DNA of 64,000 bases from Streptomyces sp. NBC_00576 (GCF_036345175.1 NZ_CP107780.1:8618001-8682000); one strand, 5' to 3'; shown: positions 1-8,473, numbered from the stretch's first letter. Numbers and translations: made by a program. The notes: a model not told the origin generated them from the letters alone.

Positions 1-80
1 TCGCCAAGGAACTGCCCATGGAGTACGCGCTCGAACTCAACCGGCTGATCGAGCTCCAGATGGAAGGATCGGTCGGCTAG
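1..80 (+). CDS. sufB: SufB, C-terminal end only
   Basis: The first 80 bases are the last 25 codons and the TAG stop of a gene that begins before the window. The tail reads AKELPMEYALELNRLIELQ and is typical of the SufB C-terminus. SufB is the scaffold subunit of the SufBCD complex, on which Fe-S clusters are built in the cytoplasm. Its position 57 bases before sufD fits the actinobacterial suf order. The call rests on a short tail plus context, so it is good but not independent of the neighbours. Confidence 0.85.
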   Translation, partial: AKELPMEYALELNRLIELQMEGSVG

Positions 81-137
81 GCGCCGGTCGTCGTCCCATC
101 AAGCCACTTACGCAGGAAAGAGAGCAGACCGACAGCC

Positions 138-1325
138 ATGGCTGAGGCCCAGAACATCCCGGTGGGATCCACCACCGCCGGCTCGATCGCGGTGGCCGCT
201 GCCGCCGAGTCGACCGTCGCGACGCGCATGAGCGCGCCGCCGTCCTTCGACGTGGCGGACTTCCCCGTCCCCCACGGGCGCGAGGAGGAGTGGCGGTTCA
301 CCCCGCTGGAGCGACTGCGCGGGCTGCACGACGGCACCGCGGTCGCCACCGGCACCGGTGTGAAGGTGGACGTCCAGGCACCCGCGGGCGTCACCGTCGA
401 AGCCGTCGGCCGTGACGACGCGCGCCTCGGGCGGGCCGGCACCCCCGTGGACCGCGTCGCCGCCCAGGCGTACTCCGCCTTCGAGGTGGCCGGTGTGATC
501 ACCGTCCCCAAGGAGACGGTCCTCACCGAGCCGATCCGCGTCGCCGTGCACGGCGAGGGCGGTGTGGCCTACGGCCACCAGGTCATCGAGCTGGGCGCCT
601 TCGCCGAAGCCGTCGTCGTCCTCGACCACACCGGTGACGCCGTGCTCGCCGCCAACGTCGAGTACGTCCTCGGCGACGGCGCCAAGCTCACTGTCGTCTC
701 CGTCCAGGACTGGGACGACCAGGCCGTGCACGTCGCCCAGCACAACGCGCTGATCGGCCGCGACGCCACCTTCAAGTCCTTCGTGGTCACCTTCGGCGGC
801 GACCTCGTACGCCTCCACCCGCGTGTCTCCTACGCCGGCACCGGTGGCGAGGCCGAGCTGTTCGGCCTGTACTTCACGGACGCCGGCCAGCACCAGGAGC
901 ACCGCCTCCTGGTCGATCACAACACGCCGCACTGCAAGTCGAACGTGGCCTACAAGGGCGCGCTCCAGGGCGAGGGCGCCCACGCGGTGTGGATCGGCGA
1001 CGTGCTGATCGAGGCCAAGGCCGAGGGCACCGACACCTACGAGATGAACCGCAACCTGGTTCTCACGGACGGCGCCCGCGTGGACTCCGTACCGAACCTC
1101 GAGATCGAGACCGGTGAGATCGTCGGCGCCGGGCACGCGAGTGCCACCGGGCGGTTCGACGACGAGCAGCTGTTCTATCTGATGGCCCGCGGTATCCCGG
1201 CAGACGAGGCCCGCCGACTGGTCGTCCGCGGTTTCTTCGCCGAACTGGTCCAGCAGATCGGTGTCGACGACATCGAGCAGCGCCTTCTCACGAAGATCGA
1301 CGAGGAGCTGGAGGCGTCCGTCTGA
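138..1325 (+). CDS. sufD: Fe-S cluster assembly protein SufD
   Basis: This encodes 395 residues, the usual SufD length, with the parallel beta-helix core and the C-terminal segment ARRLVVRGFFAELVQQI shared by SufB and SufD. SufD forms a heterodimer with SufB and recruits the SufC ATPase for cluster assembly in the cytoplasm. The first about 40 residues are Ala/Thr-rich and variable. Its stop codon overlaps the start of the Rieske gene by one base, so the two are translationally coupled within the suf operon. Assignment is by family resemblance and operon position. Confidence 0.95.
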   Translation: MAEAQNIPVGSTTAGSIAVAAAAESTVATRMSAPPSFDVADFPVPHGREEEWRFTPLERLRGLHDGTAVATGTGVKVDVQAPAGVTVEAVGRDDARLGRAGTPVDRVAAQAYSAFEVAGVITVPKETVLTEPIRVAVHGEGGVAYGHQVIELGAFAEAVVVLDHTGDAVLAANVEYVLGDGAKLTVVSVQDWDDQAVHVAQHNALIGRDATFKSFVVTFGGDLVRLHPRVSYAGTGGEAELFGLYFTDAGQHQEHRLLVDHNTPHCKSNVAYKGALQGEGAHAVWIGDVLIEAKAEGTDTYEMNRNLVLTDGARVDSVPNLEIETGEIVGAGHASATGRFDDEQLFYLMARGIPADEARRLVVRGFFAELVQQIGVDDIEQRLLTKIDEELEASV

Positions 1326-1654
1326 TGGCTGCCTCTCCGACGTTCGTACGCGCCTGCGGGCTGAGCGAGCTGGACGAGGACACCCCCAAGCGGGTGGAAC
1401 TCGACGGCACGCCGGTCTCGGTCGTCCGTACCGAGGGGGAGGTGTTCGCGATCCACGACATCTGCTCGCACGCGAACGTCTCGCTCTCCGAGGGCGAGGT
1501 GGAGGACTGCCAGATCGAGTGCTGGCTGCACGGCTCCAGCTTCGACCTCCGCACCGGCAAGCCGTCCGGCCTTCCCGCGACGCGCCCTGTCCCCGTATAC
1601 CCCGTAAAGATCGAAGGGGACGATGTGCTCGTCTCCCTCACCCAGGAGTCCTGA
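1325..1654 (+). CDS. Rieske-type [2Fe-2S] ferredoxin inside the suf operon
   Basis: This encodes a 109-residue Rieske protein. The cluster ligands are visible as C47-x-H49 and C66-x2-H69 (CSH and CWLH). It is the small non-haem ferredoxin that actinobacteria place between sufD and sufC. It is presumed to supply electrons for cluster assembly or to feed dioxygenase-like partners, but its exact partner is unknown. The start ATG shares a base with the sufD stop (TGATG). There is no signal peptide, so it is cytoplasmic. Confidence 0.9.
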   Translation: MAASPTFVRACGLSELDEDTPKRVELDGTPVSVVRTEGEVFAIHDICSHANVSLSEGEVEDCQIECWLHGSSFDLRTGKPSGLPATRPVPVYPVKIEGDDVLVSLTQES

Positions 1655-1661
1655 GGCACCC

Positions 1662-2429
1662 ATGGCAACGCTTGAAATCCGAGACCTGCACGTCACCGTC
1701 GAGGCCGACAACGCCACGAAGGAGATCCTCAAGGGTGTCGACCTGACCGTGAAGCAGGGCGAGACGCACGCCATCATGGGCCCCAACGGCTCCGGCAAGT
1801 CGACCCTCGCCTACTCGCTCGCGGGTCACCCGAAGTACACGATCACCAGCGGCACCGTGCTGCTCGACGGCGAGGACGTCCTTGAGATGTCCGTCGACGA
1901 GCGCGCCCGCGCGGGCCTGTTCCTGGCGATGCAGTACCCGGTCGAGATCCCCGGCGTCTCCGTCTCCAACTTCCTTCGTACGTCCGCCACCGCCATCCGC
2001 GGTGAGGCGCCGAAGCTGCGCACCTGGGTGAAGGAGGTCAAGGAGACCATGCAGCGTCTCAATATGGACCCCGCCTTCGCCGAGCGCAACGTCAACGAGG
2101 GCTTCTCCGGTGGTGAGAAGAAGCGCCACGAGATCCTCCAGCTGGAGCTCCTCAAGCCGAAGATCGCGATCCTCGACGAGACCGACTCCGGTCTGGACGT
2201 CGACGCCCTGCGCATCGTCTCCGAGGGCGTCAACCGCGTCCGCGAGACCGGTGAGGTCGGCACCCTGCTGATCACGCACTACACGCGCATCCTGCGCTAC
2301 ATCAAGCCCGACCACGTCCATGTGTTCTCGGCCGGCCGGATCGTGGAGTCGGGTGGCCCCGAGCTCGCCGACAAGCTGGAGAACGAGGGCTACGAGTCGT
2401 ACGAAGTGAAGGGTGGCGCATCCGCGTGA
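1662..2429 (+). CDS. sufC: SufC ATPase
   Basis: This encodes 255 residues starting at MATLEIRDL; an upstream in-frame start at 1623 would add residues that do not look like SufC. It is a soluble ABC ATPase: Walker A GPNGSGKS at residues 40-47, signature FSGGEKKRHEI near residue 146 and Walker B ILDETDSGLD near residue 170. SufC hydrolyses ATP to drive conformational change in SufB-SufD during cluster assembly and has no membrane segments. It ends in a GTGA overlap with sufS. Confidence 0.95.
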   Translation: MATLEIRDLHVTVEADNATKEILKGVDLTVKQGETHAIMGPNGSGKSTLAYSLAGHPKYTITSGTVLLDGEDVLEMSVDERARAGLFLAMQYPVEIPGVSVSNFLRTSATAIRGEAPKLRTWVKEVKETMQRLNMDPAFAERNVNEGFSGGEKKRHEILQLELLKPKIAILDETDSGLDVDALRIVSEGVNRVRETGEVGTLLITHYTRILRYIKPDHVHVFSAGRIVESGGPELADKLENEGYESYEVKGGASA

Positions 2430-3700
2430 CACAGCTGCCGGGCCTCCTCACGGGTACATCTCAACTACTTGACGAGGCGATCCGTAAGGACTTCCCGATC
2501 CTCGATCGGGTGCTCCACGACGGCAAGAAGCTCGTTTACCTGGACAACGCGGCGACCTCCCAGACGCCCCGCCAGGTGATCGACACTCTCTCCGAGTACT
2601 ACGAGCAGCACAATGCCAACGTGCACCGTGGCATCCATGTGCTCGCGGAGGAGGCCACGGCGCTGTACGAAGGTGCGCGCGACAAGGTCGCCGCGTTCAT
2701 CAACGCGCCCAGCCGCGACGAGGTGATCTTCACCAAGAACGCCTCCGAGTCGCTCAACCTCGTGGCCAACATGCTGGGCTGGGCCGACGAGCCCTACCGG
2801 GTCGACCACGAGACCGAGATCGTCATCACGGAGATGGAGCACCACTCCAACATCGTGCCGTGGCAGCTGCTCGCGCAGCGCACGGGCGCGAAGCTGAAGT
2901 GGTTCGGCCTGACCGACGACGGCCGCCTCGACCTGTCGAACATCGACGAGGTCATCACCGAGAAGACGAAGATCGTCTCCTTCGTGCTGGTCTCCAACAT
3001 CCTGGGCACGGTCAACCCGGTCGAGCAGATCGTGCGCCGTGCGCAGGAGGTCGGGGCCCTCGTCCTGATCGACGCCTCGCAGGCCGCCCCGCACATGCCC
3101 ATGGACGTCCAGGCCCTCCAGGCCGACTTCGTGGCCTTCACCGGCCACAAGATGTGCGGTCCGACGGGCATCGGGGTGCTGTGGGGCCGCCAGGAGCTGC
3201 TGGAGGACCTCCCGCCGTTCCTGGGTGGCGGCGAGATGATCGAGACCGTGTCGATGCACTCGTCGACATATGCTCCCGCCCCGCACAAGTTCGAGGCGGG
3301 CACTCCGCCGATCGCGCAGGCGGTCGGCCTCGGTGCGGCGATCGACTACCTCTCCGCGATCGGCATGGACAAGATCCTCGCCCATGAGCACGCGCTCACC
3401 GAGTACGCGGTGAAGCGGCTTGGCGAGGTCCCCGATCTGAGGATCATCGGCCCGACCACGGCCGAGGACCGGGGCGCGGCGATCTCCTTCACGCTCGGTG
3501 ACATCCACCCGCACGACGTGGGCCAGGTCCTCGACGAGCAGGGCATAGCGGTCCGGGTCGGCCACCACTGCGCCCGGCCGGTCTGCCTGCGCTACGGAAT
3601 TCCTGCGACCACGCGAGCGTCGTTCTATCTGTACTCCACGCCGGCCGAGGTCGATGCCTTGATCGACGGCTTGGAGCACGTACGGAATTTCTTCGGCTGA
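2426..3700 (+). CDS. sufS: SufS cysteine desulfurase
   Basis: This encodes a 424-residue class-II cysteine desulfurase of the PLP aminotransferase fold V. The PLP lysine is K242 in FTGHKMCGPTG and the persulfide-forming cysteine is C382 in VGHHCARPVC. It converts L-cysteine to alanine and passes sulfur to SufU for cluster building. It starts at GTG in a GTGA overlap with the sufC stop, so translation is coupled. Length and motifs are normal for the family. Confidence 0.95.
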   Translation: MTQLPGLLTGTSQLLDEAIRKDFPILDRVLHDGKKLVYLDNAATSQTPRQVIDTLSEYYEQHNANVHRGIHVLAEEATALYEGARDKVAAFINAPSRDEVIFTKNASESLNLVANMLGWADEPYRVDHETEIVITEMEHHSNIVPWQLLAQRTGAKLKWFGLTDDGRLDLSNIDEVITEKTKIVSFVLVSNILGTVNPVEQIVRRAQEVGALVLIDASQAAPHMPMDVQALQADFVAFTGHKMCGPTGIGVLWGRQELLEDLPPFLGGGEMIETVSMHSSTYAPAPHKFEAGTPPIAQAVGLGAAIDYLSAIGMDKILAHEHALTEYAVKRLGEVPDLRIIGPTTAEDRGAAISFTLGDIHPHDVGQVLDEQGIAVRVGHHCARPVCLRYGIPATTRASFYLYSTPAEVDALIDGLEHVRNFFG

Positions 3701-3717
3701 GGGGCTGGCTGGAAATC

Positions 3718-4185
3718 GTGAAGCTGGATTCGATGTACCAGGAAGTCATCCTGGACCACTACAAGCACCCGCACGGGCGCGGTCTGCGGGATGGCGACGC
3801 CGAGGTGCACCACGTCAACCCGACGTGCGGCGACGAGATCACCCTGCGCGTGAAGTACGACGGCACGACGATCACCGACGTCAGTTACGAGGGCCAGGGC
3901 TGCTCGATCAGCCAGGCCTCGGCCTCCGTGCTGAACGATCTCCTGGTCGGCAAGGAACTGTCCGAGGCGCAGAAGATCCAGGAGACCTTCCTGGAGCTGA
4001 TGCAGTCCAAGGGCCGGATCGAGCCGGACGACGCGATGGAGGAGGTGCTGGAGGACGCGGTCGCGTTCGCCGGTGTCTCCAAGTACCCGGCCCGGGTGAA
4101 GTGCGCGCTGCTCAGCTGGATGGCGTGGAAGGACGCGACGGCCCAGGCCCTGGGCTCGGACGCCGCCGAAAGGAAGACGGCATGA
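3718..4185 (+). CDS. sufU: SufU zinc-dependent sulfurtransferase
   Basis: This encodes 155 residues from a GTG start. Three cysteines typical of SufU are present: C37 (PTCGD), C62 (GQGCS) and C129 (VKCALL). In SufU these bind zinc, and one exchanges ligand with SufS to accept persulfide sulfur. It is the Gram-positive partner of SufS rather than an IscU-type scaffold. The gene lies 17 bases after sufS and its stop overlaps the next start (ATGA), so it belongs to the same operon. Confidence 0.93.
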   Translation: MKLDSMYQEVILDHYKHPHGRGLRDGDAEVHHVNPTCGDEITLRVKYDGTTITDVSYEGQGCSISQASASVLNDLLVGKELSEAQKIQETFLELMQSKGRIEPDDAMEEVLEDAVAFAGVSKYPARVKCALLSWMAWKDATAQALGSDAAERKTA

Positions 4186-4514
4186 GCGAGACCATTGAGA
4201 TGAAGCCGGCCTCGGAGGACGAGGTCCGCGAGGCGCTGTACGACGTCGTCGACCCCGAGCTGGGCATCGACGTCGTCAATCTGGGCCTGATCTACGGCAT
4301 CCACATCGACGACGCGAACATCGCGACGATCGACATGACCCTGACGTCGGCGGCCTGTCCGCTCACGGATGTCATCGAGGACCAGGCCAAGTCCGCCACG
4401 GACGGCCTCGTCAACGAACTGCGCATCAACTGGGTGTGGATGCCGCCGTGGGGCCCGGACAAGATCACGGACGACGGGCGGGACCAGCTTCGGGCGCTCG
4501 GGTTCAACGTCTGA
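4182..4514 (+). CDS. sufT: SufT-type (MIP18/DUF59) Fe-S maturation factor
   Basis: This encodes 110 residues of the MIP18/DUF59 family, with the conserved stretches DPELGIDVVNLGLIYG and TLTSAACPLTD including the invariant cysteine. The family takes part in Fe-S cluster assembly or delivery to target proteins, and it is the usual last gene of actinobacterial suf operons. The start overlaps the sufU stop as ATGA. A longer reading beginning at 3825 only adds an out-of-frame copy of sufU and was discarded. Confidence 0.92.
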   Translation: MSETIEMKPASEDEVREALYDVVDPELGIDVVNLGLIYGIHIDDANIATIDMTLTSAACPLTDVIEDQAKSATDGLVNELRINWVWMPPWGPDKITDDGRDQLRALGFNV

Positions 4515-4587
4515 GGTTCTGTGGCTTGGGGCCGGCGTTTGCGGTCCTGTGTTTGAGGTTCTGATTTTCCGCACGCTGCATGTGAGA

Positions 4588-4616
4588 GCGGCGGCACCCT
4601 GTTCGGGTGCCGCCGC
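4588..4616 (+). terminator. Terminator hairpin after the suf operon
   Basis: A perfect 12-bp stem (GCGGCGGCACCC pairing with GGGTGCCGCCGC) has a five-base TGTTC loop and a short TTT after it. It lies between the suf operon and the convergent gene at 4642-5526, so it probably stops transcription in both directions. Confidence 0.8.
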
Positions 4617-4641
4617 TTTCGCGTGCGTTCTCGCGTGCGTC

Positions 4642-5526
4642 TCAGGCCAGCGGGGCCACGACGCGGAAGTTGAAGTCCGGCCGGTTGGTCGTGTTGTAGC
4701 CGTACGGGTCCAGGCGCAGCTGGAAGTTCTTGTGGCGCAGTGCGTAGTTGGGGTAGTTCACCGACTGGAGTATCGCCGAGCCCGTATACCCCGAGTACCC
4801 GCCACAGAAGGTGGCGTCCTGCTTGAACAGCGAGGAGCCGTCGTTGCGGTCGGCGCGCAGGACGAAGTCGCGGTGGCGGAGGTACTTGCCGTCGTGCGTC
4901 TTGAACGAGTAGCAGGAGTTGTTGGACAGCCCCTTGACCACGCTGAAGGTGGAGTCCTCGCGGGATTCCGAGCCGGCGACCGGATCGAGCCTCACCAGGC
5001 CGCCTGACACGTGCCAGTAGCGGCCGGGGTAGTTGACCGACTCGACGGACCTCAAGAGGGAGCGGTCCGGCTGCGAGGGAGCGGCTGAGGACTTGCTGGG
5101 GGACGGGGAGGCGGCGGGCTTCCCGGGCGCCTCCTTGACGGGAGCGGAGGCGGAGCCCTTGACGTCAGGGGCGGGGACGGGGGACGCGGGGGGCGACGTG
5201 GTCGACGTCGACGGCGCGGTCGGCTGAGCCGACGCCAGGCCGCTCTTTCCGCCCGGGGGCGTGGTTCCGGTCGCCGTCGGAGAGGCGAAGGTGAGGAGAC
5301 CGGGGTACGTCGAACCGGGCGACGGCGCAGGGGCCTTCGCCACAGGTACCGGGTCCTCGGCCTGCCGGTCCGTCACGACGATCGCGGTCACACAGGCGGC
5401 CACGACCGACAGGGCCAGGGTGCCCGCCATCCAGAGCCGCCGCGTCCCGGGCACACGCGAGGTGTCCGGGGCCCAGCCGTTCTCCCACGGTTGAGTTGGG
5501 ATGAGCCGGGGCTTTTCTTCTGTCAT
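4642..5526 (-). CDS. Membrane-anchored protein with an AbfB (arabinofuranose-binding) domain
   Basis: This encodes 294 residues: a short cytoplasmic N-terminus, one membrane segment near residues 31-50, a long Pro/Ser/Thr/Ala-rich linker to about residue 155, and a C-terminal AbfB/CBM42-like beta-trefoil. The trefoil shows the repeated SVNYPxxxxRH and LRxDP elements, for example SVNYPNYALRHKNFQLRLD. AbfB domains normally bind arabinofuranose side chains while attached to a GH54 or GH62 enzyme. Here no catalytic domain is present, so a surface sugar-binding or sensing role is inferred. The start ATG has a GGAGGA ribosome site. Confidence 0.8.
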   Translation of the reverse strand: MTEEKPRLIPTQPWENGWAPDTSRVPGTRRLWMAGTLALSVVAACVTAIVVTDRQAEDPVPVAKAPAPSPGSTYPGLLTFASPTATGTTPPGGKSGLASAQPTAPSTSTTSPPASPVPAPDVKGSASAPVKEAPGKPAASPSPSKSSAAPSQPDRSLLRSVESVNYPGRYWHVSGGLVRLDPVAGSESREDSTFSVVKGLSNNSCYSFKTHDGKYLRHRDFVLRADRNDGSSLFKQDATFCGGYSGYTGSAILQSVNYPNYALRHKNFQLRLDPYGYNTTNRPDFNFRVVAPLA

Positions 5527-5733
5527 GCGCTGTTCCTCCGGCGTCGCCTGTGGCGAACGTGTGAACGAGTGGTTGAAACAGTAATGGACGCGAGGCTAGG
5601 TGACGTCCACAGCTGTGAGAAGGGTTGTTTCCTCAATGAGACCGGGGGGTGGGGCAGTTGGTGGTGGGGTGCGGAGTGCGGGTGGGTTTGGGTGGGTGGT
5701 GTGTGCGATGTTGTGTACGGCGCTGCGTACGGT

Positions 5734-5753
5734 TGTACGTATCGATGCGTACA
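5734..5753. promoter_or_regulatory. Likely TetR operator before the SMR gene
   Basis: TGTACGTATCGATGCGTACA is a 20-bp dyad matching its reverse complement at 18 of 20 positions and centred on ATCGAT. It ends 9 bases before the SMR start codon, where no Shine-Dalgarno sequence is seen, so the transcript may be leaderless. Further GTAC motifs flank it on both sides. It is the natural candidate site for the TetR regulator encoded just downstream. Confidence 0.6.
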
Positions 5754-5762
5754 CTCGTACAC

Positions 5763-6083
5763 ATGGGATATGTGTTGCTGGTCGGAGCCATCGCCGCCGA
5801 GGTGGGCGCCACGACCGCCATGAAGTACAGCGACGGTTTCAGCAGGCTGTGGCCTTCCGTGCTGACCGGTCTGGGGTATGCCGTCGCGTTCGTGCTGCTC
5901 GCACAGACGCTGAAGACCGTGTCCGTCGGTACGGCGTACGCGATCTGGTCGGGGATCGGGACGGCGGCTGTCGCGACGATCGGGGCGGTGTTCCTCGGGG
6001 AGGGCATGAGTGTGACCAAGGTCGCCGGGATCGTGCTCATCATCGGCGGGGTCGTCGTCCTGAACATGGGCGGTGCGCACTGA
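5763..6083 (+). CDS. SMR-family multidrug efflux protein
   Basis: This encodes 106 residues with four predicted membrane helices, the normal size of a small multidrug resistance protein. The essential membrane glutamate is E13 (AAEVGA), matching E14 of EmrE, and the helix-3 motif YAIWSGIGTA is present. It would exchange protons for cationic lipophilic compounds as a dimer. The start chosen is MGYVLL; upstream in-frame sequence is low-complexity. Its stop overlaps the TetR start by one base (TGATG), making a drug pump-repressor operon. Confidence 0.9.
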   Translation: MGYVLLVGAIAAEVGATTAMKYSDGFSRLWPSVLTGLGYAVAFVLLAQTLKTVSVGTAYAIWSGIGTAAVATIGAVFLGEGMSVTKVAGIVLIIGGVVVLNMGGAH

Positions 6084-6622
6084 TGGGGCGGCGGTACGAC
6101 CCCGAGCGGCGCCAGCGGATCATCGACGCGGCGATCCGGGTGGTGGGGGAGAGGGGCATCGTCGGACTGAGTCATCGGTCGGTCGCGGTGGAGGCGGATG
6201 TGCCGCTGGGGTCCACGACGTATCACTTCAGCACCCTTGACGAACTCCTTGTCGCCGCGCTGCGGCAGGCGAACGAGGGGTTCGCGAAGGTGGTGGCCGC
6301 GAGGGGGGGACTGCAGGACGGCCGGGGTGATCTGGCGGAGGAGCTTGCCGGGCTGTTGGGGGAGTGGCTCTCGGGGGATCGGGCGGGGGTCGAGCTGGAG
6401 TGCGAGTTGTATCTGGCGGCGCTTCGGCGGCCGGCGTTGCGGCCTGTTGCCGCTGAGTGGGCGGAGGGGGTTGTGGAGTTGCTGGGTGGGCGGACGGATG
6501 CGGTGACCGCTCGGGCGTTGGTGGCGGTGATGGACGGGATCTGTCTGCAGGTGCTGCTTACGGGGGGTGCGTATGAGGAGGGGTTCGCTCGGGAGGTCTT
6601 TGGGCGTGTGCTTCGGGGGTGA
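6083..6622 (+). CDS. TetR-family repressor, probably of the adjacent SMR pump
   Basis: This encodes 179 residues. The N-terminal helix-turn-helix (about residues 8-55, including HRSVAVEADVPLGSTTYHF) is typical of TetR regulators, and the remaining helices form the ligand and dimer domain. It is translationally coupled to the SMR gene. The dyad at 5734-5753 in their shared promoter is the likely binding site, giving a self-regulated operon induced by a pump substrate. The ligand cannot be read from the sequence. Confidence 0.88.
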   Translation: MGRRYDPERRQRIIDAAIRVVGERGIVGLSHRSVAVEADVPLGSTTYHFSTLDELLVAALRQANEGFAKVVAARGGLQDGRGDLAEELAGLLGEWLSGDRAGVELECELYLAALRRPALRPVAAEWAEGVVELLGGRTDAVTARALVAVMDGICLQVLLTGGAYEEGFAREVFGRVLRG

Positions 6623-6644
6623 GCGGGGGGTTGCCCGCCCGCCC

Positions 6645-6790
6645 GACTCGGTTTGTTTGCGGGGCGCCGTCGAAACTGCTTTCCGGGCCGCCCGGTTCTC
6701 CAGACTCGGTTCGTTTGACGCGCGGCCTCGAACTGCTTTCCCACCCGCCCGACTCGGGTTGTTCGTCCGGGTGCCCTAGAAACTGCTTTC
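6645..6790. repeat. Three imperfect copies of a 39-40 base element
   Basis: Three copies begin with GACTCG (6645, 6703, 6751) and end with AACTGCTTTC (ending 6683, 6740, 6790), with variable 10-19 base G+C-rich spacers. The last copy runs into the familiar Streptomyces element CGTCCGGCGATTGAGGGC. The 319-base gap between the TetR gene and dapD contains no credible gene beyond this. Confidence 0.6.
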
Positions 6791-6941
6791 TCGCCCGTCC
6801 GGCGATTGAGGGCAAGGCCCGTTCTGGGGCGGGCAGCCTTCAGGTGACGCTCACGGCAGCGCGGGGTGCCCTGTGACCGGCCCTTGAGATCCGCTCCGTG
6901 CTGGTTCGCCCGGGCGGGGTTCCTCAAGTTAGGTTTTCTCT

Positions 6942-7931
6942 ATGACCGACACGACTGCTCCCCGCACCATCGGCGCCGTGGCCGCCGGGCTTGCCACCGT
7001 CGCCGCTGACGGCACCGTTCTCGACACCTGGTTCCCCGCCCCCGAGCTGTCCGCCGAGCCCGGCCCCGCCGGTACCGAGCGGTTGTCCGTCGAGCGGGCC
7101 GTCGAGGCACTCGGCGAGGGTGCGGCGAACGCGGTCGGACCGGACGCGCGACGTGGTGTCGAGGTGGTCGCGGTCCGTACGGTCATCGCCTCCCTCGACG
7201 ACAAGCCGCTCGACACGCACGACGTCTACCTCCGCCTCCACCTGCTCTCGCACCGGCTCGTGCAGCCGCACGGGCAGAGCCTGGACGGCATTTTCGCCCA
7301 CCTCGCCAACGTCGCCTGGACCTCGCTCGGCCCGGTCGCCGTGGACGACGTCGAGAAGGTGCGGCTCAACGCCCGCGCCGAGGGCCTGTACCTCCAAGTG
7401 ACGTCCATCGACAAGTTCCCCCGCATGACCGACTACGTGGCCCCCAAGGGCGTCCGCATCGCCGATGCCGACCGGGTGCGCCTCGGCGCGCACCTCGCAG
7501 AGGGCACGACCGTCATGCACGAGGGCTTCGTCAACTTCAACGCGGGCACGCTCGGCACGTCGATGGTCGAGGGCCGTATCTCCGCCGGGGTCGTGGTCGG
7601 CGACGGTTCCGACATCGGTGGCGGCGCCTCGACGATGGGCACGCTGTCCGGTGGTGGCCAGGTCCGTATCACCATCGGCGAGCGCTGCCTGATCGGCGCC
7701 GAGGCCGGCGTCGGGATCGCACTCGGCGACGAGTGTGTGGTCGAGGCCGGGCTGTACGTCACCGCCGGCACCCTCATCACCATGCCCGACGGACAGATCG
7801 TCAAGGCCCGTGAACTCTCCGGCGCCTCCAACATCCTCTTCCGCCGCAACTCCGTCACGGGCAGGGTCGAGGCCCGCCCGAACAACGCGGTCTGGGGCGG
7901 TCTGAACGAGGTCCTGCACAGCCACAACTGA
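6942..7931 (+). CDS. dapD: Tetrahydrodipicolinate N-succinyltransferase DapD
   Basis: This encodes 329 residues of the actinobacterial DapD type: an N-terminal alpha/beta domain and a left-handed beta-helix of hexapeptide repeats around residues 180-290 (for example GISAGVVVGDGSDIGGG-like stretches), ending with a C-terminal cap. It transfers succinyl from succinyl-CoA to tetrahydrodipicolinate in lysine and diaminopimelate synthesis. Family landmarks such as SNILFRRNSVTGRVEA near the end are present. The gene stands alone, with no other dap gene in direct operon contact. Confidence 0.93.
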   Translation: MTDTTAPRTIGAVAAGLATVAADGTVLDTWFPAPELSAEPGPAGTERLSVERAVEALGEGAANAVGPDARRGVEVVAVRTVIASLDDKPLDTHDVYLRLHLLSHRLVQPHGQSLDGIFAHLANVAWTSLGPVAVDDVEKVRLNARAEGLYLQVTSIDKFPRMTDYVAPKGVRIADADRVRLGAHLAEGTTVMHEGFVNFNAGTLGTSMVEGRISAGVVVGDGSDIGGGASTMGTLSGGGQVRITIGERCLIGAEAGVGIALGDECVVEAGLYVTAGTLITMPDGQIVKARELSGASNILFRRNSVTGRVEARPNNAVWGGLNEVLHSHN

Positions 7932-8091
7932 CCCGACCGGGGTGCCCGTACGGGCACGAACAGCGACGCCCCAAGATCACGTACGGGTTACTCCGCGTGA
8001 CCTTGTCCGGCTTCAGGCAGATGAACAGGTGGACACAGGGTCCGATCAGATGCCGAAGCAGAAGAAGTAGTACAGGACGAGGGTGGAGCAC

Positions 8092-8325
8092 ATGACGAAC
8101 GGGCGGTCGAGGGCCGTGGCGCGGGCGCGCCGGCTGACGGGAGCGGCGGTCACCGCGGCTGTGGTCTGCGGGATCCCCGCGGGGACCGCGTACGCGGACG
8201 AGACCAACACGGGTTCGCACAACGGTCCCCGGATCGGCCTGGTCAACATCGGCCAGGTCGACGACCCGATGGAGGACGTGCTGGAGCACTTCCTGCTGTT
8301 CGGCGACGGGTATCGCTGGAATTGA
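8092..8325 (+). CDS. Small secreted protein, function unknown
   Basis: This encodes 77 residues. The ATG at 8092 is preferred over an in-frame GTG at 8083 because GGTGGAG at 8082-8088 is a good ribosome site for it. Residues 1-35 form an export signal (RARR, hydrophobic core, then AYA) and would leave a mature peptide of about 42 residues. That peptide ends in the acidic motif NIGQVDDPMEDVLEHFLLFG. No cysteines lie in the mature part and no known domain is recognised. Its exact role and relation to dapD are unknown. Confidence 0.7.
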   Translation: MTNGRSRAVARARRLTGAAVTAAVVCGIPAGTAYADETNTGSHNGPRIGLVNIGQVDDPMEDVLEHFLLFGDGYRWN

Positions 8326-8473
8326 TCAGCGGTTCGCGGGAAGGACCGGGGTCTGTATCGCGCATTGAAGCGACGGTGCGGGGCCCGGTCCCGGTCCTCT
8401 TCGGTCTCTGGTTTCCGGTCTTCGTCTCTGGTCTCCGGTTTCCGGTCTGGGGTCTGCGGTCTCCGGTGGGTCG

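Noticed and set aside
6645..6790. CRISPR-like array
   Set aside because: Repeats are imperfect, only three, with spacers of uneven length and no cas genes.
8048..8070. Six-codon upstream reading frame (MPKQKK) before the small secreted protein
   Set aside because: Too short and without a convincing ribosome site; possible leader peptide but not supported.
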